Source: CATOSD01 sp034422735 (lineage in GTDB: Bacteria; Chloroflexota; Dehalococcoidia; Lucifugimonadales; CATOSD01). Taken from it: a DNA stretch of 64,000 nucleotides. Positions 50,726-59,091 of this stretch are shown here, in pieces; position 1 is the stretch's first letter; each line of letters opens with the position of its first letter. Made by a program: the position numbers and the translations under genes. Location: assembly GCA_034422735.1 (NCBI GenBank), contig DAOUJL010000082.1:6507-70506 (forward strand), given 5' to 3'. The notes beneath the pieces are model-generated. The model made no database searches, was not told the origin of the DNA, and saw only the letters and a program-made list of their open reading frames with translations.

Positions 50726-51847
50726 GTGACCAATATCTACGAGCAACTGGGCGCCAGGCCGATTCTCAACGCCCACGGCAACAGGACGCTGCTCGGAGGC
50801 AACACGCCCAACGCCTCGGTCCGGGCGCTGATGGACGAGTCCGAAGAGTTCTACGTGGACATGGGCGAGCTGATCGAAAAGGTGGGCGAGCACATATCCG
50901 ACATGCTAGGCGTCGAGGCCGCGCTCGTCACCCCCGGCTGTGCGGCGGCGCTTACGTTTGGAGCGGCGGCCTGCATCACCGGCGACGACGTCGAGAAGAT
51001 CGAGAGTGTGCCAGACGTCACCGGCATGCCTAACGAGATCATCATCCAGCGCCAACTCCGCGTACAGTACGACAGGACGATGACAGTCGCAGGCGGCAAA
51101 CTCGTCGAGATTGGCGACGAGGACAGCACGAGCGCTGAGCAGCTCGAGGAGGCCATCGGCCCGAACACCGCCGCCATCCACTACCTGGCCCCCGGCGACC
51201 GGAACCCCGGCGCTCTTCCCCTCGAAGAGGTGATACGCATAGGCCATGCCCACGGCATTCCCATCATCGTGGACGCCGCCGGACAGGTCTACCCGACCGA
51301 CCTGCTCAGCAAGTACGTGAGCATGGGAGCGGACCTGGTGGCCTACGGCGCCAAATACTTCGGCGCCGTCAACTCCAGCGGCATGCTCACCGGCCGCAAG
51401 GACCTGGTGGAAGTGGCGCGCAAGCACAGCTCCATCGGCTTCGAGTCCGAAGGCATACGCTCGATCGGGCGAGGCATGAAGATCGACCGCCAGGAGGTCA
51501 TCGCCGTGTACGCGGCGCTCCGCGAGTGGCTCACCATGAACCACGAGGACAGGTTCGCGGCCTACGAGGCCCGCATAACCACGCTGGGCGGCGACCTCGC
51601 GGGCGTAAACGGCATCGGAATGTCCAGCTTCCCGGCGGACGGACCCGCCGACGGCCTGCGAATCGAGGTTGACGCCGATGCCACCGGCAAGAGCGCAGCC
51701 GAGGTGGTCGCGGAGATGCAGGCCGGCAATCCCAGTATCTGGGTGCGCTACAACGCCGACGATCCCAACGCCTTCATCGTCAGGATGGGCACGCTCAAGG
51801 ACGGCGGCGAGAAGATAATTGCCGAGCGTCTGAGGGAGATACTCTAG
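50726..51847 (+). CDS. SelA-like PLP-dependent enzyme
   Basis: A 373-residue fold-type I PLP protein of the SelA/D-glucosaminate-6-phosphate ammonia-lyase-like group. Opening YEQLGARPILNAHGNRTLLGGNTPN, then VEAALVTPGCAAALTFGAAACI, IIVDAAGQVYP (cofactor Asp) and ADLVAYGAKYFGAVNSSGMLTG with the likely PLP lysine. It lacks the longer N-terminal domain of true bacterial SelA (about 460 residues), so a catabolic lyase or racemase role is more likely than selenocysteinyl-tRNA synthesis. Followed by two amidohydrolases on the same strand. Confidence 0.82.
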   Translation: MTNIYEQLGARPILNAHGNRTLLGGNTPNASVRALMDESEEFYVDMGELIEKVGEHISDMLGVEAALVTPGCAAALTFGAAACITGDDVEKIESVPDVTGMPNEIIIQRQLRVQYDRTMTVAGGKLVEIGDEDSTSAEQLEEAIGPNTAAIHYLAPGDRNPGALPLEEVIRIGHAHGIPIIVDAAGQVYPTDLLSKYVSMGADLVAYGAKYFGAVNSSGMLTGRKDLVEVARKHSSIGFESEGIRSIGRGMKIDRQEVIAVYAALREWLTMNHEDRFAAYEARITTLGGDLAGVNGIGMSSFPADGPADGLRIEVDADATGKSAAEVVAEMQAGNPSIWVRYNADDPNAFIVRMGTLKDGGEKIIAERLREIL

Positions 51848-51868
51848 GCGCGGCGCCAATCGAAGTCC

Positions 51869-52040
51869 CTTCCCCATCGCAGGGGCAGGCAACCAGAAGT
51901 CCCTTCCCCCTTGATGGGACAGACAGCCAAAACTCCCTTCCCCCTTGATGGGGCAGGCAACCAAAACTTCCTTCCCCCTTGATGGGGCAGGCAACCAAAA
52001 CTCCCTTCCCCCTTGATGGGGGAAGGTCAGGATGGGGGTG
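51869..52040. repeat. tandem array of the dispersed palindromic repeat
   Basis: Four imperfect units of about 35 bp (CTCCCTTCCCCCTTGATGGG followed by a GCAGGCAACCAAAA linker), ending in a full repeat edge GGAAGGTCAGGATGGGGGTG that reaches the next gene. Confidence 0.8.
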
Positions 52041-52046
52041 AAAAAG

Positions 52047-53351
52047 GTGGCTAACGACGCATACACGCTCATAAGAGGCGGTCGCCTGATCGACGGCCTG
52101 GGCGGCCCACCTCTGAAAGACGGCGCGGTGCTGCTGCGCGGCGACAGGATAGCCGCCGTTGGCCGGGCGAGCGAGGTCGTTCCGCCGGAGGGCGCGCCCG
52201 CGGCCACCTACGACTATCCGGGCAAGACCATCATGCCCGGCATGGTCGATTGCCACACGCACCACAACGGTTTCGGCGACGGCCGCCCCGGCGAGGACGT
52301 GGCGGCACAGCCAGACGAGGTGCTCATGCTCCAGTCGGCGCGCAACGCCAGGGCGAGCCTCGTGACCGGCGTGACGACCATCCGCGAGAACGGCCCCAAG
52401 AACACCACCATGTTCAGGCTGCGCGACGCGGTGAACCAGGGCATTCTCATCGCTCCCAGAATGGTGCTGTGCGGCCGCCCCGTCGCCATCGTCGGCGGGC
52501 ACATGGGCTACTTCGGCACAGAGGTCACCGGCGCCGTGGAGGCCAAGCGCGAGACCCGGCGGCTCATCCAGGAGGGCGCCGACTACATCAAGATAACCGC
52601 CACCGGCGGCAGCACGAGGACATCGTTCCCGCTCAGGCCGTCGTTTACGCTCGAGGAGTTGCGGGCCATCACCGAGGAGGCCCAGAACTTCGGCAAGCTC
52701 ACCGCCACCCACTGCCTATCGACGCAGGGCATCATCAACTCGCTGGACGCCGGCGTGGACATGATCGTTCACTGCGCCTATATGGAGGCCGACGGCTCCA
52801 ACAAGTTCCGCGAGGACGTGGCCGAGCGAATCGGCGAGCAGGGCGCGTTCGTCAACCCCACGCTGCACGTGGGACGCGCGCGGGCCTGGACCTTCATGCA
52901 CAAGCGCGAGGAGCAGGGACTGACCGCCGAGGAGCAGGCGCGGCTGGACGACAACCTGCGCGCCTACGACGATAAGCTCAACGACTGCCGCCGGATGCAG
53001 GAGATGGGCCTCAAGGTGATCACCGGCTCCGATTCTTCCTGGGGTGACTACGCGCTCGGCAACACCTTCTTCGAGACCGAGTGCCTGGTGGACGCCGGCT
53101 ACTCGGCCATGCAGGGAGTGCTGTCGGTCACCAGCGAGGCGGCCAAGGCGCTCGAACTGTTCGACGAGGTAGGCTCGCTGGAACCGGGCAAGGCCGCCGA
53201 CGTGATAGTGGTGGACGGCAACCCCGCGAAGGACATCGCCGCGCTCTGGAACGTGGAGGATGTCTTCTTCGGAGGACGGCTGCTCGACCGCGGTACCTCC
53301 GAGTCTGTGGATGCCTTCCGACAGGTCCGGCCCGACAGCTCTCCCATTTAG
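52047..53351 (+). CDS. metal-dependent amidohydrolase
   Basis: A 434-residue amidohydrolase. GKTIMPGMVDCHTHHNGFGDG holds the HxH-type metal site; GADYIKITATGGSTRTSFPLRPSFT the strand-4 region; KLTATHCLSTQGIINSLDAGVDMIVHCAYM the strand 5-6 histidines; KVITGSDSSWGDY the strand-8 Asp. GTG at 52047 is chosen over ATG at 52032 because GGGGGTG, the edge of the upstream repeat, is 6 bases before it. Paralogous to the next gene over its whole length. Substrate unknown. Confidence 0.87.
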   Translation: MANDAYTLIRGGRLIDGLGGPPLKDGAVLLRGDRIAAVGRASEVVPPEGAPAATYDYPGKTIMPGMVDCHTHHNGFGDGRPGEDVAAQPDEVLMLQSARNARASLVTGVTTIRENGPKNTTMFRLRDAVNQGILIAPRMVLCGRPVAIVGGHMGYFGTEVTGAVEAKRETRRLIQEGADYIKITATGGSTRTSFPLRPSFTLEELRAITEEAQNFGKLTATHCLSTQGIINSLDAGVDMIVHCAYMEADGSNKFREDVAERIGEQGAFVNPTLHVGRARAWTFMHKREEQGLTAEEQARLDDNLRAYDDKLNDCRRMQEMGLKVITGSDSSWGDYALGNTFFETECLVDAGYSAMQGVLSVTSEAAKALELFDEVGSLEPGKAADVIVVDGNPAKDIAALWNVEDVFFGGRLLDRGTSESVDAFRQVRPDSSPI

Positions 53352-53356
53352 CCCGT

Positions 53357-53404
53357 CCCATAAGTCCCTTCCCCCTTGACGGGGGAAGGTTAGGATGGGG
53401 GTGA
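53357..53404. repeat. dispersed palindromic repeat copy
   Basis: CCCTTCCCCCTTGACGGGGG then AAGGTTAGGATGGGGGTGAC. The arms CCTTCCCCC / GGGGGAAGG give a 9-bp stem. It fills the space between the two amidohydrolase genes and ends 4 bases before the second start. Confidence 0.85.
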
Positions 53405-53408
53405 CTTC

Positions 53409-54659
53409 GTGTCGAAACCCAGTCAGGAATTCACACTGCTACGCGTTGCGCGCCTCATCGACGGCGGCGCGGGCCGGTCGGTTGAGCGCGGCGCGGTCCT
53501 GATGCGCGGCGGCGAGATTGTGGCCACCGGCCCGGAGGAACAGGTAGTACCGCCGGAGGGTGCGCGGATCCGCGAGATCCATTACGAGGACAAGACCGCG
53601 CTGCCGGGCCTGGTGGACTGCCACGTGCACCTGACCGGTTTCGGCGACGGCCGCTCAGGCGACGAGTTGGCTACACTCCCGGATGAGGTGCTTACGCTCC
53701 AGGCGGCGCGCAACGCCGCCGACCACCTGCGCTCGGGCGTGACCACGGTGCGCGACTGCGGGGCGAAGAACCGCACCACGTTCATGCTGCGCAACGCCTA
53801 CGAGATGGGCATAACCGACGGCCCCCGGCTGTCGCTCGCGGGCAGGCCGCTGGCCATCGTCGGCGGGCACCTGGGCTACTTCGGCATCGAAGCCACCGGC
53901 GAGGTGGAGTGCCGGGCCCACGTGCGCCAGCTGGTGAAGGAGGGCGCCGACTTCATCAAGGTCACGGCCACGGGCGGCAGCACGCGCACATCGTTCCCCA
54001 CGCGGCCATCGTTCAGCCGGGACGAGCTCACCGCCATCGTCGACGAGGCGCACAGTTTCGGCAAGCACACCGTGGCGCACTGCGCGTCGACGCAGGGCAT
54101 GGTGAACGCGCTGGACGCCGGAATCGACACCATCGTGCACGGCATGTTCGTGGAGCCGGACGGCTCGTGGCTGTATCGCCCGGAAGTGGCCGAACGCATC
54201 GCGCGGCAGGGCGTGTTCGTAAACCCGACGATTCATAACGGGCGCGGGCGTGTGCTGGCGCTGGAGGAGCTACGTGCCGCCCGGGGGCTTACGGAAAGCG
54301 AGCAGGCGGAGCTGGATGCCCTGCTACTTCGCGACGATGAGCGGATGGCGGCGTTCGCGGCCATGCGGGACGCCGGCGTGCGGCTGGTGTGCGGGTCGGA
54401 CTCGGCCTGGAGCGCCTATCCCATGGGCGGCTTTCAGCACGAGATCGAGGCGCACGTCGAGGGCGGCATGTCGCCCTCGGAGGCCATACTGTCCGCGACG
54501 TCGGCGTCGGCGCGCTCGTGTTGGATGGAAGAGGAAGTGGGCACGCTGGAGCCGGGCAAGCGCGCAGACGTGCTGGTCGTGGATGGCGATCCGACACAGG
54601 ACGTGGGCGCGCTGTGGAACGTGGCGGACGTCTACCTGGACGGCGAGCGCGTCGGGTAG
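53409..54659 (+). CDS. metal-dependent amidohydrolase, paralogue
   Basis: A 416-residue paralogue of the preceding enzyme: ALPGLVDCHVHLTGFGDGRSGDE, GADFIKVTATGGSTRTSFPTRPSFS, KHTVAHCASTQGMVNALDAGIDTIVHGMFV and RLVCGSDSAWSAYPMGGF. HVHL replaces HTHH at the first metal site. GTG start; the ribosome-binding GGGGGTG is the edge of the repeat at 53357-53404. The gene pair looks like a local duplication with a repeat between the copies. Confidence 0.87.
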   Translation: MSKPSQEFTLLRVARLIDGGAGRSVERGAVLMRGGEIVATGPEEQVVPPEGARIREIHYEDKTALPGLVDCHVHLTGFGDGRSGDELATLPDEVLTLQAARNAADHLRSGVTTVRDCGAKNRTTFMLRNAYEMGITDGPRLSLAGRPLAIVGGHLGYFGIEATGEVECRAHVRQLVKEGADFIKVTATGGSTRTSFPTRPSFSRDELTAIVDEAHSFGKHTVAHCASTQGMVNALDAGIDTIVHGMFVEPDGSWLYRPEVAERIARQGVFVNPTIHNGRGRVLALEELRAARGLTESEQAELDALLLRDDERMAAFAAMRDAGVRLVCGSDSAWSAYPMGGFQHEIEAHVEGGMSPSEAILSATSASARSCWMEEEVGTLEPGKRADVLVVDGDPTQDVGALWNVADVYLDGERVG

Positions 54660-54675
54660 ATCTGCATCCCTAGAC

Positions 54676-54720
54676 TCTCACCCCCATCCCAACCTTCCCC
54701 CATCAAGGGGGAAGGGGCCC
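54676..54720. repeat. dispersed palindromic repeat copy
   Basis: ACCCCCATCCCAACCTTCCC through CCATCAAGGGGGAAGGGGCC, opposite in orientation to the copy at 53357. Confidence 0.85.
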
Positions 54721-54748
54721 ACTCGGAAAGGCGAAAGCGCCGCGGGAG

Positions 54749-55576
54749 CTAGCTGATGGCGGGAGCGCCGCAGAACGCCTCGTAGTCGATTAACTCCGTG
54801 ACCGTGGGGATGTCGCCGCAGAGCGGGCAGTCGGGGTTGCGCCGCATCTTCAGCGTGCGGAAGCTCATGTCCATCGCGTCGATGATGAGCAGCCGACCCG
54901 ATAGCGATTCGCCCAGTCCCATGATGAGCTTTACCGTCTCGGTGGCCTGGATGGTGCCCACCAGCCCGGGCAGCACGCCCAGCACGCCGGCCTCGGCGCA
55001 ACTCGGCACCTCACCGGGAGGCGGCGGAGTCGGGAACAGGCAACGGTAGCAGCCTTGACCCGGGATGTACACGGTGGCCTGGCCGTCAAACAGCAGGATG
55101 CTGCCGTCCACGAGGGGCTTGCCGCACAGGTAGGCGGCGTCGTTGACCAGGTAGCGGGCGGGGAAGTTGTCCGCGCCGTTGATGATTACGTCGTAGCCGG
55201 ATATGATCTCCATCGCGTTGTCGGAGAGCAGCGGCTCCTCGTGAATGATGACGTTCACGTCCGGGTTGTACGAAAGCAGCGTCTCCTTCGCCGACTTCAC
55301 CTTTGGCCGACCTATGTCGTCGTTCTGGTGCAGGATTTGGCGCTGGAGATTGGTCACGTCCACTGTGTCGAAGTCGACGATGCCTACGGTGCCCACGCCT
55401 GCCAGAGTGAGGTATATGGAGATGGGAGAGCCGAGACCGCCCGCTCCTACCATCAGCACCTTGGCCTCCAGCAACTTGCGCTGCCCGGCACTGCCCACCT
55501 GGGGCATGATGATGTGGCGGCTGTAGCGCTGAACCTGGTACGGGGTTAGCGGCTGCGTGAGCGTGGTTGTGGCCAT
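54749..55576 (-). CDS. MoeB/ThiF-type adenylyltransferase
   Basis: A 275-residue E1-like enzyme that adenylates the C-terminus of a sulfur-carrier protein (MoaD, ThiS or similar). Nucleotide motif VLMVGAGGLGSPISIYLTLAGVGTVGIVDFDTV, the Arg finger region LQRQILHQNDDIGRPKVKSAKE, and zinc-binding CYRCLFP and CPLCGDIP pairs. The rhodanese domain of eukaryotic homologues is absent. ATG with GGAGG upstream. No carrier gene is adjacent, so thiamine, molybdopterin or other sulfur pathways remain possible. Confidence 0.9.
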   Translation of the reverse strand: MATTTLTQPLTPYQVQRYSRHIIMPQVGSAGQRKLLEAKVLMVGAGGLGSPISIYLTLAGVGTVGIVDFDTVDVTNLQRQILHQNDDIGRPKVKSAKETLLSYNPDVNVIIHEEPLLSDNAMEIISGYDVIINGADNFPARYLVNDAAYLCGKPLVDGSILLFDGQATVYIPGQGCYRCLFPTPPPPGEVPSCAEAGVLGVLPGLVGTIQATETVKLIMGLGESLSGRLLIIDAMDMSFRTLKMRRNPDCPLCGDIPTVTELIDYEAFCGAPAIS

Positions 55577-55728
55577 TGTGCGATTTCCTCCGGGGGACGA
55601 TTGGCGTATGTCAGCCACGGAACGGGCCGGTGCTTTCCGACAAGTTCACGCGGCAAACTGTCAGGTATCAGTTGGGTTGAGTATAGCACTCAGCAGGTGG
55701 CTCTTCAACCGAGAGAAGGGCGCTGCGC

Positions 55729-56778
55729 CTACCTGAACGCGGGCATCACCTTCTCGCAGAGAAGCTGTAGCGATCGGGCTATCTTGTCGGCGGGGATGAG
55801 CTCGCCGGCGTTCAGCTCGGCGACCACGCCGGACAGGCTCAGCGCCTCCTTCATCTTGTGGAGTTGTTCGATCACCATCTCGGGCGTGCCGACCGCAACC
55901 TTCTCCTTCTGGACCTCTTCCCACGTCAGGACGGCGAGCTCTTCGCCGCGCTCGGCCCGCTGCTCACGCGGGTCCGTGCCGGCGCGCGTTACCGAGCTGG
56001 CTAGCTGGGCGCCCAGCCGGCGGAACTGCTTCATGAAGCTCTCCTCCGGTACGATCAGCGCCTCCTCCTTGGTGTCCGCGACGAATACGGGAACTCGCAG
56101 CGACACGTCGGCCGGCCCGTCGTGTCCGGCGTCCTTCCAGGCCCGCTTGTAGGCGTCAACCTGCTCGGCCACCTGGCTCATGCCCTGGCCCCTCACGCCG
56201 ATGAACACCGGATATCCCATCCTGGCGATCACCGGGAACGTGTCGGGCGTGGTGGCGGCGATGCGAATGGGCGGGTGCGGCGACTGGTAGGGTTTGGGCA
56301 CCAGGCAGACGTCGTCGAACGAGAAGTACTTGCCCTCGTAGGAGAATCGCTCGTTGGTCCAGGCCTCTATTATGATGTCCAGGTACTCGTAGAATCGCTC
56401 CCTGCTCTCGCCGTAGGGGATGTTGTAACCCTCGTAGGCGCCGGGCAGACCGCTGCGTCCAACGCCGAAGTCGAACCTGCCTCCGCTCACATGGTCGAGC
56501 GTGGCCGCCTGCTCCGCTATTCGCAGCGGATTGCCCAGGGGTAGCACGTGCACCGAGGTGCCGACACGCAGGCGCTTGGTGCGCGCCGCGATGGCGGCCG
56601 CCAGTATCAGCGGCGACGACAGAACGGACCTCGCGGGGCTGAAGTGGGACTCCGCGAGCCACACCGCGTCGAGACCGAGCTCTTCGGCCAGATCGACCTG
56701 TGCGAAGGACTCGCTGAATGCTTGGACCTGGCTCTCTCCGGGCCGGCAGTGGAACTCCATGAATGACCCGAACTGCAT
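55729..56778 (-). CDS. LLM class (luciferase-like) flavin-dependent oxidoreductase
   Basis: A 349-residue luciferase-like monooxygenase. Visible: MQFGSFMEFHCRPGES, LAEELGLDAVWLAESHFSPAR, RLRVGTSVHVLPLGNPLRIAEQAATLDHVSGGRFDFGVGRSGLPGAYEG and KPYQSPHPPIRIAATTPDTF. These are typical of the bacterial-luciferase family using FMNH2 or F420. The ATG with GGGAGG just upstream gives the normal N-terminus. The 258-bp gap to the ABC gene shows nothing clear. Confidence 0.9.
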   Translation of the reverse strand: MQFGSFMEFHCRPGESQVQAFSESFAQVDLAEELGLDAVWLAESHFSPARSVLSSPLILAAAIAARTKRLRVGTSVHVLPLGNPLRIAEQAATLDHVSGGRFDFGVGRSGLPGAYEGYNIPYGESRERFYEYLDIIIEAWTNERFSYEGKYFSFDDVCLVPKPYQSPHPPIRIAATTPDTFPVIARMGYPVFIGVRGQGMSQVAEQVDAYKRAWKDAGHDGPADVSLRVPVFVADTKEEALIVPEESFMKQFRRLGAQLASSVTRAGTDPREQRAERGEELAVLTWEEVQKEKVAVGTPEMVIEQLHKMKEALSLSGVVAELNAGELIPADKIARSLQLLCEKVMPAFR

Positions 56779-57036
56779 CTGGACCTCCCTGGCTCTCGGC
56801 TCTCTGGTGGCCGGGCCGCAGTGTGTGACATGCGATAGCAAAAGCGCGGCGACATGCGCATCCGGTAGACTACCCCCTAGTCGGGCATCGGGTCAAGTTC
56901 GACGTGGCCGCGGGAGGACTGCCCGGCGCCGCATCACGTTTGACATCCGGCCCTCCCACGCTTCAGAATTATCCGTCCGGGACCGGACGCGAGAGGTTCC
57001 GGCCCCGGTCAACCCCAACCACGACACGAGGTTTCG

Positions 57037-57744
57037 ATGGAACGAATCGATTCGGACGCCATGGTCTTCGCGAGAGGCGTCCACAAGATTTACGACAGCG
57101 GCAAGGGCATCCGGGTGCACGCGCTGCGCGGCGTCGACCTGACGGTGCGGCGGGGAGAAGTGGTAGCCATCATGGGGCCCAGCGGCTGCGGCAAGACTAC
57201 GCTACTCAACTGTCTTTCCGGCATCGACGACATCGACGAGGGCGACATCGACATCGACGGCGTGTCGCTGCGGGACATGGACGACAACACCCGCACCGAC
57301 TACCGCGCCAGGCAGATGGGTTTCGTGTTCCAGCTCTACAACCTGCTGCCGGTGCTGAGCACGGTAGAGAACGTGGAGCTTCCCATGCTGATTTCGGGGG
57401 CGAAGTCGGCGGATGCGCGGCAGCGGGCGCTGGAAGTGCTGGCGCTGGTGGGGCTGGCCGACTGGGCGGCGCACAAGCCCGCCGAGCTTTCCGGCGGCCA
57501 GCGTCAGCGGGTCACGATCGCCCGCGCACTCGCCAACGACCCCGCCATCATCTGGGCGGACGAGCCGACGGGCGACCTGGACAGCGAGACTGCGCAGGAG
57601 GTCATGGACCTGATCCTGAAGCTGAACCGCGAGAACCGGGAGACCTTCATCATCGTCACCCACTCGCCTGAGATCGGCCGGCAGTGCGACCGCATCGTGC
57701 GGATGAGGGACGGGCTGATCGTGGACGACGGGCTGGACGTTTAA
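57037..57744 (+). CDS. ABC transporter ATP-binding protein (LolD/MacB-type)
   Basis: A 235-residue ABC ATPase. Walker A IMGPSGCGKTTLLNCLSG, Q-loop FVFQLYNLLPVLSTVENVELPML, signature LSGGQRQRVTIARALAND, Walker B IIWADEPTGDLDSETAQEVM and H-loop IIVTHSPEIGRQC. The VENVELP pattern belongs to the MacB/LolD/FtsE-like group that drives lipoprotein or peptide export. No permease gene is next to it, so it is an orphan in this window. Confidence 0.92.
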   Translation: MERIDSDAMVFARGVHKIYDSGKGIRVHALRGVDLTVRRGEVVAIMGPSGCGKTTLLNCLSGIDDIDEGDIDIDGVSLRDMDDNTRTDYRARQMGFVFQLYNLLPVLSTVENVELPMLISGAKSADARQRALEVLALVGLADWAAHKPAELSGGQRQRVTIARALANDPAIIWADEPTGDLDSETAQEVMDLILKLNRENRETFIIVTHSPEIGRQCDRIVRMRDGLIVDDGLDV

Positions 57745-57820
57745 CCCCCATCCTAACCTTCCCCCTGCGAGGGGGAAGGGACTCTTCGAAGGCCCCGTCA
57801 AGGGGGGAAGGGACTTCTGG
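57745..57820. repeat. two adjacent dispersed palindromic repeat copies
   Basis: Begins at the ABC gene stop: ACCCCCATCCTAACCTTCCC, hairpin CCTTCCCCC / GGGGGAAGG with a short loop, then a second partial copy CCCCGTCAAGGGGGGAAGGG. Confidence 0.85.
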
Positions 57821-57843
57821 AGGGGCCGACCTGCCCTTCTCAG

Positions 57844-59091
57844 CTACAGGAAGCCGCGTATCTTCGCGACGCGGGCCACACGCTCGACGCCGATTGTGAA
57901 GGCCGCCTCCCTCAGGGTGATGCCCTCGCTGTGAGCCATGCGGCTCACGTTCTGGTAGGCGGCGGTCATGGTGTCGCGCAGTTCTTCGTCCACACGTTCC
58001 TTTACCCAGTGGTGCTGGTACAGGTTCTGCACCCACTCGAAGTAGGAGACGATGACGCCTCCGGCGTTGGTGAGTATGTCCGGCAGTATGGGCACGCCCC
58101 GCTCGCCCAGGATGGCGTCCGCGTCCGGCGTCAGGGGATGGTTGGCGGCCTCTACGATGACTCTTGCCCGCACTCGGGGAGCGTTGTCCTCGGTGATAAC
58201 GCGGTCTATCGCGGCCGGTACGAGAAAGTCGCACTCCAGCTCAAGCAGGTCGGCGTTGGAGATCGGCTCGGCGCCGCTGAATCCGGCCACGCCGCCCGTC
58301 TCTTCGACGTGGCGGGCAAGCTCGCCGATGTTCAGGCCCCCGGCGCGGTAAACGCCGCCGTGAACGTCGCTGACCGCTATGACGTTGTAGCCTTCCTCCC
58401 ACAGAAGCCGCGCGGTCCACGATCCCACCTGGCCGAAGCCCTGCACCACCACGCGGGCGCCGAGAAGGGCGATTCCCAGGTCGCGGCCTATGGCGCGAAT
58501 CACGTAGGTGACGCCTCTGCCGGTGGCCGAATCGCGGCCCACGGAACCTCCGAGTTCCACGGGTTTGCCGGTCACGATGGCGGGGGTGAGTCCGTGGATC
58601 TGGCTGTAGGCGTCCATCATCCAGGCCATCACCTGCGCGTCCGTTCCGAGGTCGGGCGCCGGGATGTCCCTGTTGACGCCCAGGAAGTGTTCGATGTTGA
58701 TGGTGTAGCGCCGCGTGAGCCGGTTCAGCTCGCCCTCGCTCAGCGTTGAGGGGTCGCACTTGACGCCGCCCTTGGCGCCTCCGAACGGGACGTCCACCAG
58801 CGCGTTCTTCCAGGTCATCAGGGAGGCGAGCGCCTTGACCTCTTCCTGGTCCGCGGTCGGGTGGTAGCGCACGCCGCCCTTGTAGGGGCCGCGCACGCCA
58901 TTGTGCTGGATACGGTATCCCTCAAAGACCTCGATGCGGCCGTCGTCCATGCGGACGGGCACGGCGACCTTCAGCTCGCGCCAGGGGCGTCTGAGCAGTT
59001 CGCGCACGCCTTCGTCCAGCCCCAGCCGGTCGGCGGCGCGGTTGAAGAAGACGCTTATCTCGTCGAATGTGTTTTCTGGCGGTATGGTCAT
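57844..59091 (-). CDS. gdhA: glutamate dehydrogenase
   Basis: Interconverts glutamate and 2-oxoglutarate plus ammonium. The 415-residue length fits the hexameric family. Visible: YRIQHNGVRGPYKGGVRYHP, LMTWKNALVDVPFGGAKGGVKCDP with the catalytic Lys, APDLGTDAQVMAWMMDAYS, and the Rossmann GARVVVQGFGQVGSWTARLLWEEG. Coenzyme use (NAD or NADP) is not clear. Its ATG overlaps the otsA stop by 4 bases, so both are in one operon. Confidence 0.93.
   Translation of the reverse strand: MTIPPENTFDEISVFFNRAADRLGLDEGVRELLRRPWRELKVAVPVRMDDGRIEVFEGYRIQHNGVRGPYKGGVRYHPTADQEEVKALASLMTWKNALVDVPFGGAKGGVKCDPSTLSEGELNRLTRRYTINIEHFLGVNRDIPAPDLGTDAQVMAWMMDAYSQIHGLTPAIVTGKPVELGGSVGRDSATGRGVTYVIRAIGRDLGIALLGARVVVQGFGQVGSWTARLLWEEGYNVIAVSDVHGGVYRAGGLNIGELARHVEETGGVAGFSGAEPISNADLLELECDFLVPAAIDRVITEDNAPRVRARVIVEAANHPLTPDADAILGERGVPILPDILTNAGGVIVSYFEWVQNLYQHHWVKERVDEELRDTMTAAYQNVSRMAHSEGITLREAAFTIGVERVARVAKIRGFL

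Noticed and set aside
50726..51847. Naming the PLP enzyme selA because selenoproteins are nearby
   Set aside because: It is about 90 residues shorter than bacterial SelA, lacks its N-terminal domain, and sits with amidohydrolases.
51869..52040. Regularly spaced units of about 35 bp resembling a CRISPR array
   Set aside because: The units adjoin directly without unique spacers, and the same sequence occurs elsewhere as single palindromic repeats. No cas genes are present.
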